Source: CAIKZZ01 sp036742455 (lineage in GTDB: Bacteria; Pseudomonadota; Gammaproteobacteria; Steroidobacterales; Steroidobacteraceae). From it: 36,286 nt of DNA. A program made the position numbers and the translations under genes. Positions 6,406 to 16,000 of the stretch are shown here, one piece after another. Position 1 is the first letter of the stretch. Each line of letters opens with the position of its first letter. The stretch is taken from NCBI GenBank assembly GCA_036742455.1, contig DAINQU010000027.1:1-36286 (forward strand). The letters run 5' to 3'. Below the pieces are notes generated by a model. It was not told the DNA's origin, made no database searches, and saw nothing but the letters and a program-made list of their open reading frames with translations.

Positions 6406-8784
6406 ATGTCATCGCTTCGTATCTCGCGCCGCCTCGCGGCCGCCGTTTCTGTCGCCCTTGCCGCTGCATCGTGTGGTGCCATGGCGGCGGAACAAGGCGA
6501 TACCGATCCGAGTCAGGTCAGCCTCGGTACCATCGGCAATTCGCTCGGCTCGATCGAGGTGAAGGTTGATCGGGACTCTGTCGAGGCGTTGGCTCCCGTA
6601 CAGGCGAACCTCGCCGCCATCGAGCCGCAGTCGGTCATCTCGCGCACCTTCATTGAAGATCAGGTCCCGGTGACCGGTAACTTCAACTCGATCATTGGCA
6701 TCGCGCCGAGCATGGCGACAACGCCCTCGCCGAACGGCCCCGGCTTGGCCGATACCTCGACCACCATGCGCGGCTTCAAGGACAACCAGTACAACGTCAC
6801 CTGGGACGGTGTTCCGTTCGGCGATACGAACGATCCGTCGCATCACTCGACCTCCTACTTCCCGTCGTCAGTCATCGGCGGTGTCGTGATTGAGCGCGGT
6901 CCGGGTAACGCGTCGAACGTGGGTCAGGCGACCTTCGGCGGCAGCGTCAATCTGTTCTCCAAGACGCCTGCCGAACAGCGCAGCGTGGAGTTCTACGAAT
7001 CCCGCGGCTCTTGGAACACGAATCTTGCGGGCGTGAGCTTTGAAAGCGGCCGGATGGCTGATTTCGGCGACTCGACGCTGCAGTTGAACTACCAGAAGCT
7101 GCAGTCCGATGGTTACCTCAAGTACAACACCATCAACAGCGACAATTTCCTTGGCAAGTACACCCGTAAGCTCGGCTCCGATACCAAGCTCACCGTGTTT
7201 GCGCAGTACAACGACGAGTTCCTGCATCTGCCGGACAACTGGGTCGGCCCGACCGCGCCGGGCGCGGATGGCCCTGGCACCGGGCAAGTCACGGCCTACG
7301 GCATTGGCTACGGCGGCCTCAATAACAACCCGCTGTCGCAGGGGTACTACGGCTATAACCACATCCGCAAGCAGACGGATATGGAATACGTTCGCATCGA
7401 GTCCGAGTTGGGCAATGGCTGGGCGATCGACAACAACCTGTACACCTACGCCTACACGAACTACACCGTGGCCGGCGCGAATCCGGACGAAGCCGACCCG
7501 GGCCTGCTCGCGCCGTGCGGCACGTTAGACGGCGGTGTCGCGCTCGAGCCGACCGTGTGCAGCGGTCACAAGGGCTCTCCGGCCGGTGACGTTCCGGGTA
7601 ACGACAAGCTGAACCAGTACCGCGTCGAAGGCGATATTGTGAAGGCAACCTACGACACGACGGCTGGCGTGTTGCGCATCGGTGCGTGGCTTGAGACGTC
7701 GCACACCCACCGCCACAAGTACTACATGGACCTGACGACCGACACCTTCACGGGCAAGGTCAAGAACGACCAGGGTTCGAGTTGGGTCAACACCCAGCCG
7801 TTTGCTGAGTTTGAATGGAAAGTGATGGACGGATTGACCGTCACGCCGGGCGTCAAGTACGTGCGCTTCGACCGTCGCTTGGACGCGATCAACAACAACG
7901 GCAATGGTTCGTTCAGCGGCGATTACATCTTCACGAAGACGCTGCCGTTCCTCACGATCAACAAGCGGTTCGGCGCAGAAGATTCGGTGTATTTCCAGTA
8001 CGCGCAGGGTATGCAGATCCCGACGCTCGATTACACGTACTTCCCCGTGCCGGCCGGTGTCACGAATCCGCCAGGCGCCACCCCGCAGACGACCACCAAT
8101 TACCAAATTGGCTTCGTTCATAAGGACAAGCGTCTGACGTGGGACGTGGATGCGTATCTCATCGACTTCAAGAATCTGCAGTTGACGTACGCCGGCAGCG
8201 ATGGCGTCACTCGCTTCCTCTCGGCCGGCGGCGCGCAGTACAAGGGTCTGGAAGGCGAGATTGCGTATCTCGTGGGTGGCGGCGTGTCGGTGTTTGCGAA
8301 CGGCTCACTCAACAGTGCCAAGTTCGTCAATATCAACGACGCGTTGATTGCGACCGATCAGGGTGACGGCGGTGTGTCCGGCGCGTTCACCTACAACGGT
8401 GGTGCACCGACGAACGGTTCGTTGCCGTACACGCCCGATTCGACCCTTGCCTTCGGCGTGGTTTACCACGAGGGGCCGATCAACGCGACCCTGAACTACG
8501 TGCGGACCGGTAGTCAGTACGCGGTGCCGGGCGAAAATGCGGCCAACGACCCGAGCAACCCCAACTACATCGGGTATGCGAACAAGATCCCTGCGTTCGA
8601 CAACGTGGACTTGAATGCGAGCTATACGTTCATGCACGTGGCCGGAATGCAGTCGCTCAAATTGGGCTTCAGCATTTATAACCTGATGGATCGCCGTAAC
8701 TTGACGCTCATCACGACGGGTCCTACGGAACTGAACTATCAGGCGCCGCGCTCGTACATGGTGACCTTGAAGGCGAAGTTCTGA
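6406..8784 (+). CDS. TonB-dependent outer-membrane receptor
   Basis: Outer-membrane active transporter of 792 residues powered by TonB-ExbBD. It has a Sec signal peptide (about 1-27, ending near GAMA/AEQ). The plug domain runs from about 60 to 190, with a STTMRGF segment and the VIERGPGNASNVGQATFGG region typical of plug ends. A 22-strand barrel follows, and the protein ends in the aromatic residue Phe, as BamA substrates do. AAAGGAG lies about 9 bases before the ATG at 6406, so the upstream in-frame codons from 6316 are leader. I cannot assign a substrate: no siderophore, heme, vitamin or carbohydrate genes are adjacent, and no clear TonB box stands out. The strong terminator about 200 bases upstream and a hairpin downstream suggest a one-gene transcript. 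Confidence 0.92.
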   Translation: MSSLRISRRLAAAVSVALAAASCGAMAAEQGDTDPSQVSLGTIGNSLGSIEVKVDRDSVEALAPVQANLAAIEPQSVISRTFIEDQVPVTGNFNSIIGIAPSMATTPSPNGPGLADTSTTMRGFKDNQYNVTWDGVPFGDTNDPSHHSTSYFPSSVIGGVVIERGPGNASNVGQATFGGSVNLFSKTPAEQRSVEFYESRGSWNTNLAGVSFESGRMADFGDSTLQLNYQKLQSDGYLKYNTINSDNFLGKYTRKLGSDTKLTVFAQYNDEFLHLPDNWVGPTAPGADGPGTGQVTAYGIGYGGLNNNPLSQGYYGYNHIRKQTDMEYVRIESELGNGWAIDNNLYTYAYTNYTVAGANPDEADPGLLAPCGTLDGGVALEPTVCSGHKGSPAGDVPGNDKLNQYRVEGDIVKATYDTTAGVLRIGAWLETSHTHRHKYYMDLTTDTFTGKVKNDQGSSWVNTQPFAEFEWKVMDGLTVTPGVKYVRFDRRLDAINNNGNGSFSGDYIFTKTLPFLTINKRFGAEDSVYFQYAQGMQIPTLDYTYFPVPAGVTNPPGATPQTTTNYQIGFVHKDKRLTWDVDAYLIDFKNLQLTYAGSDGVTRFLSAGGAQYKGLEGEIAYLVGGGVSVFANGSLNSAKFVNINDALIATDQGDGGVSGAFTYNGGAPTNGSLPYTPDSTLAFGVVYHEGPINATLNYVRTGSQYAVPGENAANDPSNPNYIGYANKIPAFDNVDLNASYTFMHVAGMQSLKLGFSIYNLMDRRNLTLITTGPTELNYQAPRSYMVTLKAKF

Positions 8785-8858
8785 CGACGAACGGCAGCCA
8801 CCGAGTGCGGTGGTCTGCCGATGCCTGCCGGCGATGGCGCAGGGCAGGCAATACCTGG

Positions 8859-8882
8859 GAGGGCAGACGTCCGTCTGCCCTC
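8859..8882 (+). terminator. Hairpin terminator after the TonB receptor
   Basis: Perfect 11-bp inverted repeat, GAGGGCAGACG (8859-8869) and CGTCTGCCCTC (8872-8882), followed by TCGTGTCT, a poor T-run. Two further stem-loops precede it after the stop codon (CCACCG/CGGTGG near 8795-8810 and TGCCTGC/GCAGGCA near 8822-8850). Confidence 0.6.
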
Positions 8883-8988
8883 TCGTGTCTAGGCCGCGCC
8901 GGTCCTGATGCTGCCACGGCGTTCAGCCGCTAGACTGTCCACTCCCTGAGTTGTCGAGTGGCTCGTCTTGTACTCCAACGGCTTCGTG

Positions 8989-10146
8989 ATGCGACCGCTC
9001 GGTTGGGCTCTGCTCGGTGGAGTGCTGTGGGCGTTAGCGGGCTGTGTCTCGACAGCGCCTGTCATCCCGCAAGCGGCCGTGCCTGACGTGCCCTTCTCGG
9101 TACCGCCACCGGCCACCGTACGCGCGCGGGCGACGGATCGTTTCACCCTGGTGCCGGGGGACTCGGTGGTTGGGTCGGTCGTGGTGACTGTCGCCAGCGC
9201 CGAGGACACGCTGCCGGATTTAGCGCGCCGCTTTAACGTCGGCTATGACGAGATCGTGCGTGCCAATCCGGGGGTCGATCCGTGGTTGCCCGGCCGGGGT
9301 CGGGAAATTGTGATACCTACGGCGTTTGTATTGCCCGACGCCCCGCAAGAAGGGCTTGTCGTCAACGTTGCGGCGATGCGTCTTTACTACTACCCCCCGG
9401 TGCCCAAAGGGGCGGCTCGCATCGTGATCACACATCCCATCGGTATAGGCAAGGTGGGATGGTCGACGCCGGAAGGCGTGACGCGAATCGTAAGCCGTCA
9501 AAAGGATCCGGTCTGGACGCCGCCGGCATCGGTGCGCAAGGAGCATCTCGAGAACGGCGATCCGCTACCCGCGCAGGTGCCGGCTGGGCCGGATAATCCG
9601 CTCGGAGCGCATCTGTTTCGTCTCGGTTGGCCTTCGTATCTGATCCACGGGACGAATAAGCCGTACGGCGTGGGCATGCGCTCCAGTCACGGGTGCCTAC
9701 GCCTGTACCCCGAAGACATTGCGGTGTTGTTTGATCTCATTCCGATCGGCACCTCGGTTCGCATCGTGAATCAGCCGACCGTGCTCGGTCGACGCGATGG
9801 CGTGGTTTGGGTTCAGGCGTTCGATCGGCTCGAGGATGCCCGGGCAGGCGCAACAGCGCGGCATGCGACGGTCGACGCGGTATCGGCGGACTTGCGTCGG
9901 CGGTTCGACTCCCAGGGCCTGGAAATCGACTGGTCGCGCGTGGAGCGGGCGGCGCGGTCCGCGTCCGGCTTACCGATCCCGGTGAGCGGTGGTCGCGATG
10001 CCAGTGTGGTCTCCGCGCTGGCTGTTGCGCCTCGGGTGACGAACCAGTTACCCCTCGGTGCATCGTGGAACGGTCGTGGGGGCACGCCGGACGACGAGCA
10101 GCAGTACGCAGAAATGTTACGGGAGCGCGAACCCGCTACCCCGTGA
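8989..10146 (+). CDS. L,D-transpeptidase lipoprotein with LysM-like region
   Basis: YkuD-family enzyme of the ErfK/YbiS/YcfS/YnhG type, expected to form 3-3 crosslinks in peptidoglycan or attach proteins to it in the periplasm. With the ATG at 8989 the N-terminus is a lipoprotein signal with lipobox LAGC and lipidated Cys19. A LysM-like segment (about 65-110, DTLPDLARRF then PGVDPWLPG) precedes the YkuD domain (about 115-255). The catalytic motif is SSHGCLRLYP with nucleophile Cys236, and the upstream HGTNKPYG carries a conserved His. About 120 C-terminal residues beyond the domain have no assignment. An in-frame TTG at 8968 would spoil the signal peptide. The GT4 gene follows after 78 bases and may be co-transcribed. 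Confidence 0.9.
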   Translation: MRPLGWALLGGVLWALAGCVSTAPVIPQAAVPDVPFSVPPPATVRARATDRFTLVPGDSVVGSVVVTVASAEDTLPDLARRFNVGYDEIVRANPGVDPWLPGRGREIVIPTAFVLPDAPQEGLVVNVAAMRLYYYPPVPKGAARIVITHPIGIGKVGWSTPEGVTRIVSRQKDPVWTPPASVRKEHLENGDPLPAQVPAGPDNPLGAHLFRLGWPSYLIHGTNKPYGVGMRSSHGCLRLYPEDIAVLFDLIPIGTSVRIVNQPTVLGRRDGVVWVQAFDRLEDARAGATARHATVDAVSADLRRRFDSQGLEIDWSRVERAARSASGLPIPVSGGRDASVVSALAVAPRVTNQLPLGASWNGRGGTPDDEQQYAEMLREREPATP

Positions 10147-10224
10147 GGGAGCCCGCGAGCGTCACGGAAACGTCATTTTATTGTAATAACGTCTTCGGGT
10201 CTGACACCTGAAGGCGAGACCGAC

Positions 10225-11385
10225 GTGCGCGTATTGATGATTTCCGATGTGTCGTTTCCCCGCGTGAACGGAGTGTCCACGTCGATCGCGACATTCCGCC
10301 AGAGCTTGGCGGAGCTAGGGCATGAAACCACGCTCGTAGCGCCGGCCTATGACACGCCACACGCCGATCCTGCGGATGTCTTGCGTATCCCCGCGCGCGC
10401 CGTCCCGCTGGATCCCGAAGACCGTCTGATGAGTGCGCGCGCGGTGCGACGCCTAGAGGCGCGATTCAAAGAAGACGAATACGACATCGTGCACATCCAC
10501 ACGCCCTTCGTCGCCCATTACACCGGGGTCCGCTTGGCGCGACGTTTGGGCATTCCTGTCGTGGAAACCTATCACACGTTTTTCGAAGAATACTTCCATC
10601 ACTACGCGGCGTTTTTGCCCGGCTGGTTGACGCGTCGTGTCGCCCGCGCGATGACCGTTTCGCAATGTCGTGCGGTCGATGCGCTCGTGGTGCCATCACC
10701 GCAGATGCTCTCTAAACTGCGGGAGTACGGTGTGGCGACGCGTGCGGATGTATTGCCGACCGGCATCGACAGCGCGCGATTTCAAGGCGGGGAGGGCGCT
10801 CGCTTCCGTGCCGCTTATGGCATAGCGCCAGATCGTCCGCTCTTGGTGCACATCTCGCGCGTCGCCCACGAAAAAAATATCGACTTCATACTCCACATGC
10901 TCGTCCACGTGGTGCGCGAGATCCCCGACGTGCTGTTGATCATTGCGGGTGAAGGCCCTGCGCTCGCTCACCTCAAAGCGCTGGTGCAGCGGTTGGGTCT
11001 CGGGCATAACGTCCAGTTCGTCGGCTATTTGGATCGGAGTACGACCTTACTTGACTGCTACCGCGCCGCTCAGGCCTTTGTATTCGCCTCGCGGACCGAG
11101 ACTCAGGGACTGGTACTACTCGAATCGCTGGCGCTAGGGACTCCGGTGGTATCAACGGCGGTCATGGGTACGGCGGACGTGCTCAAGGACGCAAAAGGGG
11201 CCGTGGTCGTCCCCGAGGATGCTGGCGTCTTTGCTGCGGCGGTAGTCCGTGTCCTACGGGACGCCGATCTACGCCAGCGATTACGGGATGCAGCCCCTGC
11301 GGATGCTGCGGCGTGGTCCGCGCGTGCGATGGCCGAGCGCCTCGCGACGCTGTACGCCAGCCTTTGGACACAAAACGATCTCTAA
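10225..11385 (+). CDS. GT4-family glycosyltransferase
   Basis: Retaining nucleotide-sugar glycosyltransferase with the GT-B fold, 386 residues. The N-terminal domain begins MRVLMISDVSFPRVNGVSTS, with the Gly-Val-Ser loop common in GT4 enzymes acting on lipids or glycans. The HIHTPF and VVETYHTFFEEY segments resemble diacylglycerol glucosyltransferases and related mannosyltransferases. The C-terminal donor domain contains HISRVAHEKN and the E-x7-E motif in RTETQGLVLLES. No signal peptide or membrane span is seen, so it is cytoplasmic or membrane-peripheral. The start is GTG at 10225 with an AAGGCGAG-like site upstream. Acceptor and sugar cannot be read from the sequence; a glycolipid product is an inference from similarity. 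Confidence 0.85.
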   Translation: MRVLMISDVSFPRVNGVSTSIATFRQSLAELGHETTLVAPAYDTPHADPADVLRIPARAVPLDPEDRLMSARAVRRLEARFKEDEYDIVHIHTPFVAHYTGVRLARRLGIPVVETYHTFFEEYFHHYAAFLPGWLTRRVARAMTVSQCRAVDALVVPSPQMLSKLREYGVATRADVLPTGIDSARFQGGEGARFRAAYGIAPDRPLLVHISRVAHEKNIDFILHMLVHVVREIPDVLLIIAGEGPALAHLKALVQRLGLGHNVQFVGYLDRSTTLLDCYRAAQAFVFASRTETQGLVLLESLALGTPVVSTAVMGTADVLKDAKGAVVVPEDAGVFAAAVVRVLRDADLRQRLRDAAPADAAAWSARAMAERLATLYASLWTQNDL

Positions 11386-11443
11386 GGCTGACGGCCGTCC
11401 GTTTGTCGCGCCGACCCGTCTGACGCGCCCGTCGCTGTGGTAA

Positions 11444-11464
11444 CCTCCGCGAAACCACCGGAGG
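11444..11464 (+). promoter_or_regulatory. Hairpin covering the sheath-gene ribosome-binding site
   Basis: CCTCCG (11444-11449) can pair perfectly with CGGAGG (11459-11464) across a 9-base loop. The second arm includes most of the Shine-Dalgarno GGAGGG (11460-11465) that lies 7 bases before the TTG at 11473. If that TTG is the start, folding would hide the site. Confidence 0.45.
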
Positions 11465-11472
11465 GTTCCCGG

Positions 11473-13098
11473 TTGCTCTCATTGACGACACACGGCATCC
11501 ACGTGGCCACCGACGCGGGCGCAAGCCAAGGCATTGCGCGTGTGGGCAACGGTACGGTGGCCATGGTCGGGCGGGCGCTGCGGGGCCCGCTGAATCAGGT
11601 CGTCACCGTCAGTAGTTTTGCCGACTATCAGGCTGTGTTTGGTGGCCTTTGGCAGCCGAGCACCCTCTCGTACGCGGTGGAACAGTTTTTCGAAAACGGC
11701 GGGCTGAAGGCCCACGTCGTGCGCGTTGCGAACGGCGCGCGCCCCGCCACCATCCGACTGCCCGTCGATGCCACGCAATCCTTGGTACTCGAAGCGCGCT
11801 GCCCCGGCACCCGTGAGTTTTTGCGCGCCTCCGTCGATTACGACAATGTCGCTGCCGATGACGCAGAGTCGTTCAATCTCGTGGTGCACCGTGTGCGCTC
11901 GCCGGGGTCTGAGCATGTCGAGGATCAGGAGATCTATCCACGCGCGTCGGTGAATCCCGAGTCGCCACGTAACATCAGTGTCCTGCTGGCAGAGTCCTCG
12001 CTGGTTCGGCTTCGAGGTCCTGTGCCGGCACTTCGACCGAAGACCACCGACCGTGGCGATCTGCGTGCCTTCGCGGCCTACGTGGCTTCCAGTCCCGACG
12101 GCGATGATGGCGCGCCACTGACCGACTACGACGTGATCGGTTCGGCGACCGAGCGGTCCGGGCTGTTCGCCCTGGGCGACCAAGACGATTTCAATTTCCT
12201 CTACGTGCCGCCGCTCAGCCGGGATCATCCGGTGGGGGCGAGTGCCTTGCTGGTGGCCGCACGGCTGTGCCGAGTGCGCAGTGCCCTTCTGATGTTGGAC
12301 CCTCCTGCGGAATGGAGTACACCGGCCCAAGCCCTGTTAGGCGTCCGCGAAACGCCCTACGCAAGCGATCAGGCGCTGATGTACTACCCGTGGGTTCAAG
12401 CGTATGACCGTTTGCGAGGGCGATTTGAGCAGTTTCCCCCGGGTGCCGCGGCGTTGGGAATACTCGGTCGCCTAGCGCGCTCCGGAGAACCTTGGGCGCC
12501 TGAGCGTGTCGACGAGGCGCCTTTGCGACCGGGCTTCCGACCCGCCTGTGCCATACCCGAGGAGCATCGCGCGCGACTGTCGGCCGCTGGCCTCAACGTG
12601 TTGCAAGCCGTGCGTTCCCCCAAGCCGTTGCCCGCCCAGACCTTGGCGGGCCCCCGTGTTTCGGTGGCCGAGTGGCGTTATCTGAGCCGTCGCCGTCTGG
12701 CGTTACAAATCGTCGCCAGTGTCGTCCGAGGCACGCGGTGGGTCTTGTTCGAAGCGTCGGCACCGACGATCTGGCGCCGTCTCGGACGGCAGGTCGGTGA
12801 GTTTCTCGCGTCGTACGAGCGCGATGGCGCGTTCGGGGCGGGGCCGCCCGGATCCACCTGGTTCGTCGTTTGTGACGAGCGCGTCAACCCGGCGCGGGCA
12901 AACCCGTTGACCAGCGTGTTGTTCGGTTACACCGCCGGTCGCGAGGGGGTCTGGATTTGTTGGTTGCTGACGCAAGACCCAACCGGCGCGCGCGTGCAGC
13001 ACACGAGTCTGAATCAGCTCCAGTCTGCGGGCGGACGCCCGCCGATGGATCCGGATTTCGACGTGGCCACCCTGCTCCAAGAGCATTTCCGCGGCTAA
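11473..13098 (+). CDS. Contractile tail sheath-like protein, isolated
   Basis: Homologue of the sheath subunit of contractile phage tails, R-pyocins and related injection systems, 541 residues from the TTG. The N-terminus follows the sheath pattern: a degenerate TPGVYVEE-like start (LTTHGIHVATDAG), then VAMVGRALRGPLNQVVTV (about 29-46), a FADYQAVFGG segment and a FFENGG...VVRV block near residue 85. The middle has a DFNFLYVPP core strand. The C-terminal domain from about 400 shows RRRLALQIVASVVRGTRW, then LFEAS and a GAFGAGPPGSTWFVVCDE stretch. The very C-terminus does not resemble the usual interlocking arm. No tube, baseplate, tape-measure, ATPase or phage gene lies nearby. GGAGGG supports TTG 11473; GTG 11437 is the alternative. 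It is convergent with hyuAB, stop codons overlapping. Confidence 0.85.
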   Translation: MLSLTTHGIHVATDAGASQGIARVGNGTVAMVGRALRGPLNQVVTVSSFADYQAVFGGLWQPSTLSYAVEQFFENGGLKAHVVRVANGARPATIRLPVDATQSLVLEARCPGTREFLRASVDYDNVAADDAESFNLVVHRVRSPGSEHVEDQEIYPRASVNPESPRNISVLLAESSLVRLRGPVPALRPKTTDRGDLRAFAAYVASSPDGDDGAPLTDYDVIGSATERSGLFALGDQDDFNFLYVPPLSRDHPVGASALLVAARLCRVRSALLMLDPPAEWSTPAQALLGVRETPYASDQALMYYPWVQAYDRLRGRFEQFPPGAAALGILGRLARSGEPWAPERVDEAPLRPGFRPACAIPEEHRARLSAAGLNVLQAVRSPKPLPAQTLAGPRVSVAEWRYLSRRRLALQIVASVVRGTRWVLFEASAPTIWRRLGRQVGEFLASYERDGAFGAGPPGSTWFVVCDERVNPARANPLTSVLFGYTAGREGVWICWLLTQDPTGARVQHTSLNQLQSAGGRPPMDPDFDVATLLQEHFRG

Positions 13099-16000
13099 GC
13101 GACCGGGGTACCCCATCCGCCGCCCCCCGGTGTTTCGATTTCGATCGCATCACCGGCATTCACGCTGGCCGCCGCCGCCGCTGCAAGCACGTCACTTTCG
13201 CCGTTGGGATGCACGATCCGTGTGATGCCACGTGCGCCGTCACCCCCACCGGCGAGCCCGCGCGGGGCCAACCGACGGTGATTCGCCAAGATCGCCACGT
13301 TCAGAGGCCGAAGAAATCGGATGCGTCGGATGAGCCCGTCGCCGCCCCGATGCAGTCCGGCGCCGCCCGATCCCTGTCGGTACGCGAAACGCTCCAGACG
13401 CACCGGCAATCGCGCCTCCAGCACCTCCGGGTCCGTCAGCCGCGAATTCGTCATGTGCGTCTGGACCCCATCCGCTCCAGCGAACTCGGGACCGGCACCG
13501 GCGCCCCCGGCGATGGTCTCGTAGTACTGACACTGCGCATCGCCAAATGTCAGGTTGTTCATGGTGCCCTGTGAGTCCGCGAGCACGGCCAGGGCGCCGA
13601 ACAGCAGATCCACAATCGCTTGGGAGGTTTCGACATTCCCAGCCACGACCGCCGCAGGCGGCAGGGGGTCGAGCAGGCAGCCCGTCGGAACGATCAATTC
13701 GAGCGGCGCGAGGCATCCCTCGTTGAGCGGAATGTCGTCATCCACCAACGTTCGCAGCACATAGAGGACCGCAGCCGTGCACACTGCCCGCGGGGCATTG
13801 AAGTTGGTCGGGGATTGTCCCGACGTGCCGGTAAAGTCGACGCGCACGTGGCCCGTTACCGCATCGATGTCGACTTCAACGGCGATCTGTTCGCCGCCGT
13901 CCATGGCGCGGCTCTGTCGCACCGGTCCACGCCCGGCGATCGGCAGTGCGCGCAGGGCGCTCCGCACGCGTTGCTCCGCGTGTGTCTGTACGTGCTGTAG
14001 ATACGCATCCACGACCGCTCGACCGTGGTGCTGGACCAGGCGGATTAACTCGCCGGCACCGCGCGCGTTGGCGGCGAGTTGCGCCGCAAGATCGGCGAGG
14101 TTCTGTGGCACATTGCGGGCCGGGTAGGGCTCACGCGTCAGCAGGTGTTCGACGAGCGCTTGATCAAACACCCCGCCTGCGACGATGCGTTCGCCTTGGA
14201 ATAGCGCGCCTTCCTCATCGATCGACCGACTGAACGGGGGCATGGAGCCGGGGGTGATGCCGCCGATATCGGCATGATGAGCGCGCGAAGCGACCCAAAA
14301 GGCCGGTGCGCCTTCGTCGGGCAGATAAACGGGGCTCACCACCGTGAGGTCCGGCAAATGCGTGCCGCCGGCGTAGGGTGAATTGACGAGATACGCATCG
14401 CCCGGACAGACCGTGGCGCCGTGGCGTTCCATGATGGCCCGCACACTGGCACCCATGGAGCCCAAGTGGACCGGCATGTGCGGCGCATTTGCGACCAGCC
14501 GACCTCGTCCATCAAAGATCGCGCACGAATAGTCGAGCCGTTCCCGAATATTCACCGAGCTTGCGGACTGTTGCAAAACCGAGCCCATTTGTTCAGCGAC
14601 ATGCATGTACAGGCCGTTGAAGACTTCGAGCAGTACCGGGTCGGCCTCGCCAAGGTCGGTCCGTAGTTGCCGCGTGATCGGTTCGATGCGCTCAAGGCAC
14701 AGGACGCCTTGCGGGGTGTGCTGCGCGCGCCAACCCGGTTCGATCACGGTGGTTGCGGTGGCCTCAACGATGAGCGCGGGCCCCTGCAGGACAGCGTCGG
14801 GACTAAGCGATTCGCGACGCGCCGTTGGGACAGTCAACCACGCCCCGTCAAACCAGCAACGGGTGGTGTTCGCCAAAGCCGGGACTGCGGTGGGCGCAGA
14901 GACCTCCGGTAGAGGCACCGAGTGGCCGATCGCTTCACTGCTGACGGCGGCGATCAGCAGTCGCGTATCGGAATCCAGTTCGTAACCAAAACGCTGCCGA
15001 TACTGCGACAAAAAGGCGGAACGCACGTGTTGCGCGTCCGTGAGCGGTACCGCGAGCGCCACCTCCGATCGGTCGCTGCGCACCTCCACGGTGGTCTCCA
15101 CGCGCTCGACAGGCATCGCTTCGAAATCGGCCGTTGCGGGTCTAGCGAGTCGCTGACCGAGAGCCTTCGCCTGTGCGATGCCGGCCTCGTCAAGCGCAAC
15201 GTCGAGCGAGGCGCGGCGTACGGCGCGCGTGTCGGCCAAACCGATACCGAGCGCCGAAAGGACGCCGGCGAGTGGGTGAATCAGGATGTGACGTACACCC
15301 AGTGCGTCAGCCACGCGACAGGCCACCTGACCGGCGGCACCGCCGAAGCAGGACAACGTGAAATCGGCCGGGTCCAGACCGACGCTCAGGCTGACTTGTT
15401 TGATGGCATTCGCCATCGTGTCCACGGCGACGGTCAAGAACCCTTCCGCAACCTGCTCAGCACTCATCGGACGGCCCGCGCGCGACACCGATTGCGCGAG
15501 TTCCGCGAAGGCGTGTTGCGCGGCAGACGTGTCCAAGGGCGCGTTGCCCTGTGGGCCGAAAACGCTGGGCAGGAACGTTGGGTTGAGGCGCCCAAGCGCC
15601 ACATGACAGTCGGTGACGGACAACGGCCCACCACGGCCGTAGCTGACCGGTCCCGGTGCAGCGCCCGCGGAGTCCGGCCCCACCGTGAAGCGATTGTCCC
15701 GATAGCGCAACACGGAGCCACCACCGGCGGCAACGGTATGAACGTCCAACGACGGGATGGCGAGCCGTACACCGGCGATCCGCACTTCCTGGCGACGAGG
15801 GTAGTGGCCGTCGTAGAGCGAGACGTCGGTGGATGTGCCGCCCATATCAAAGCCAATCAGCCGCGGGTGGCCGGCGGCGAGCCCTGTGCGCACCATGCCG
15901 ACCAGACCGCCGGCGGGACCGGAAAGCACTCCGTTCGTCCCTTTGAAGGCACGCGCGGGCGCCAGCCCGCCGTGGCTCTGCATGAGTTGCAGCCGTATGT

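Noticed and set aside
11473..13098. Sheath gene as part of a prophage in this window
   Set aside because: Flanking genes are all ordinary bacterial genes, with no integrase, portal, capsid, lysis or attachment-site repeats seen.
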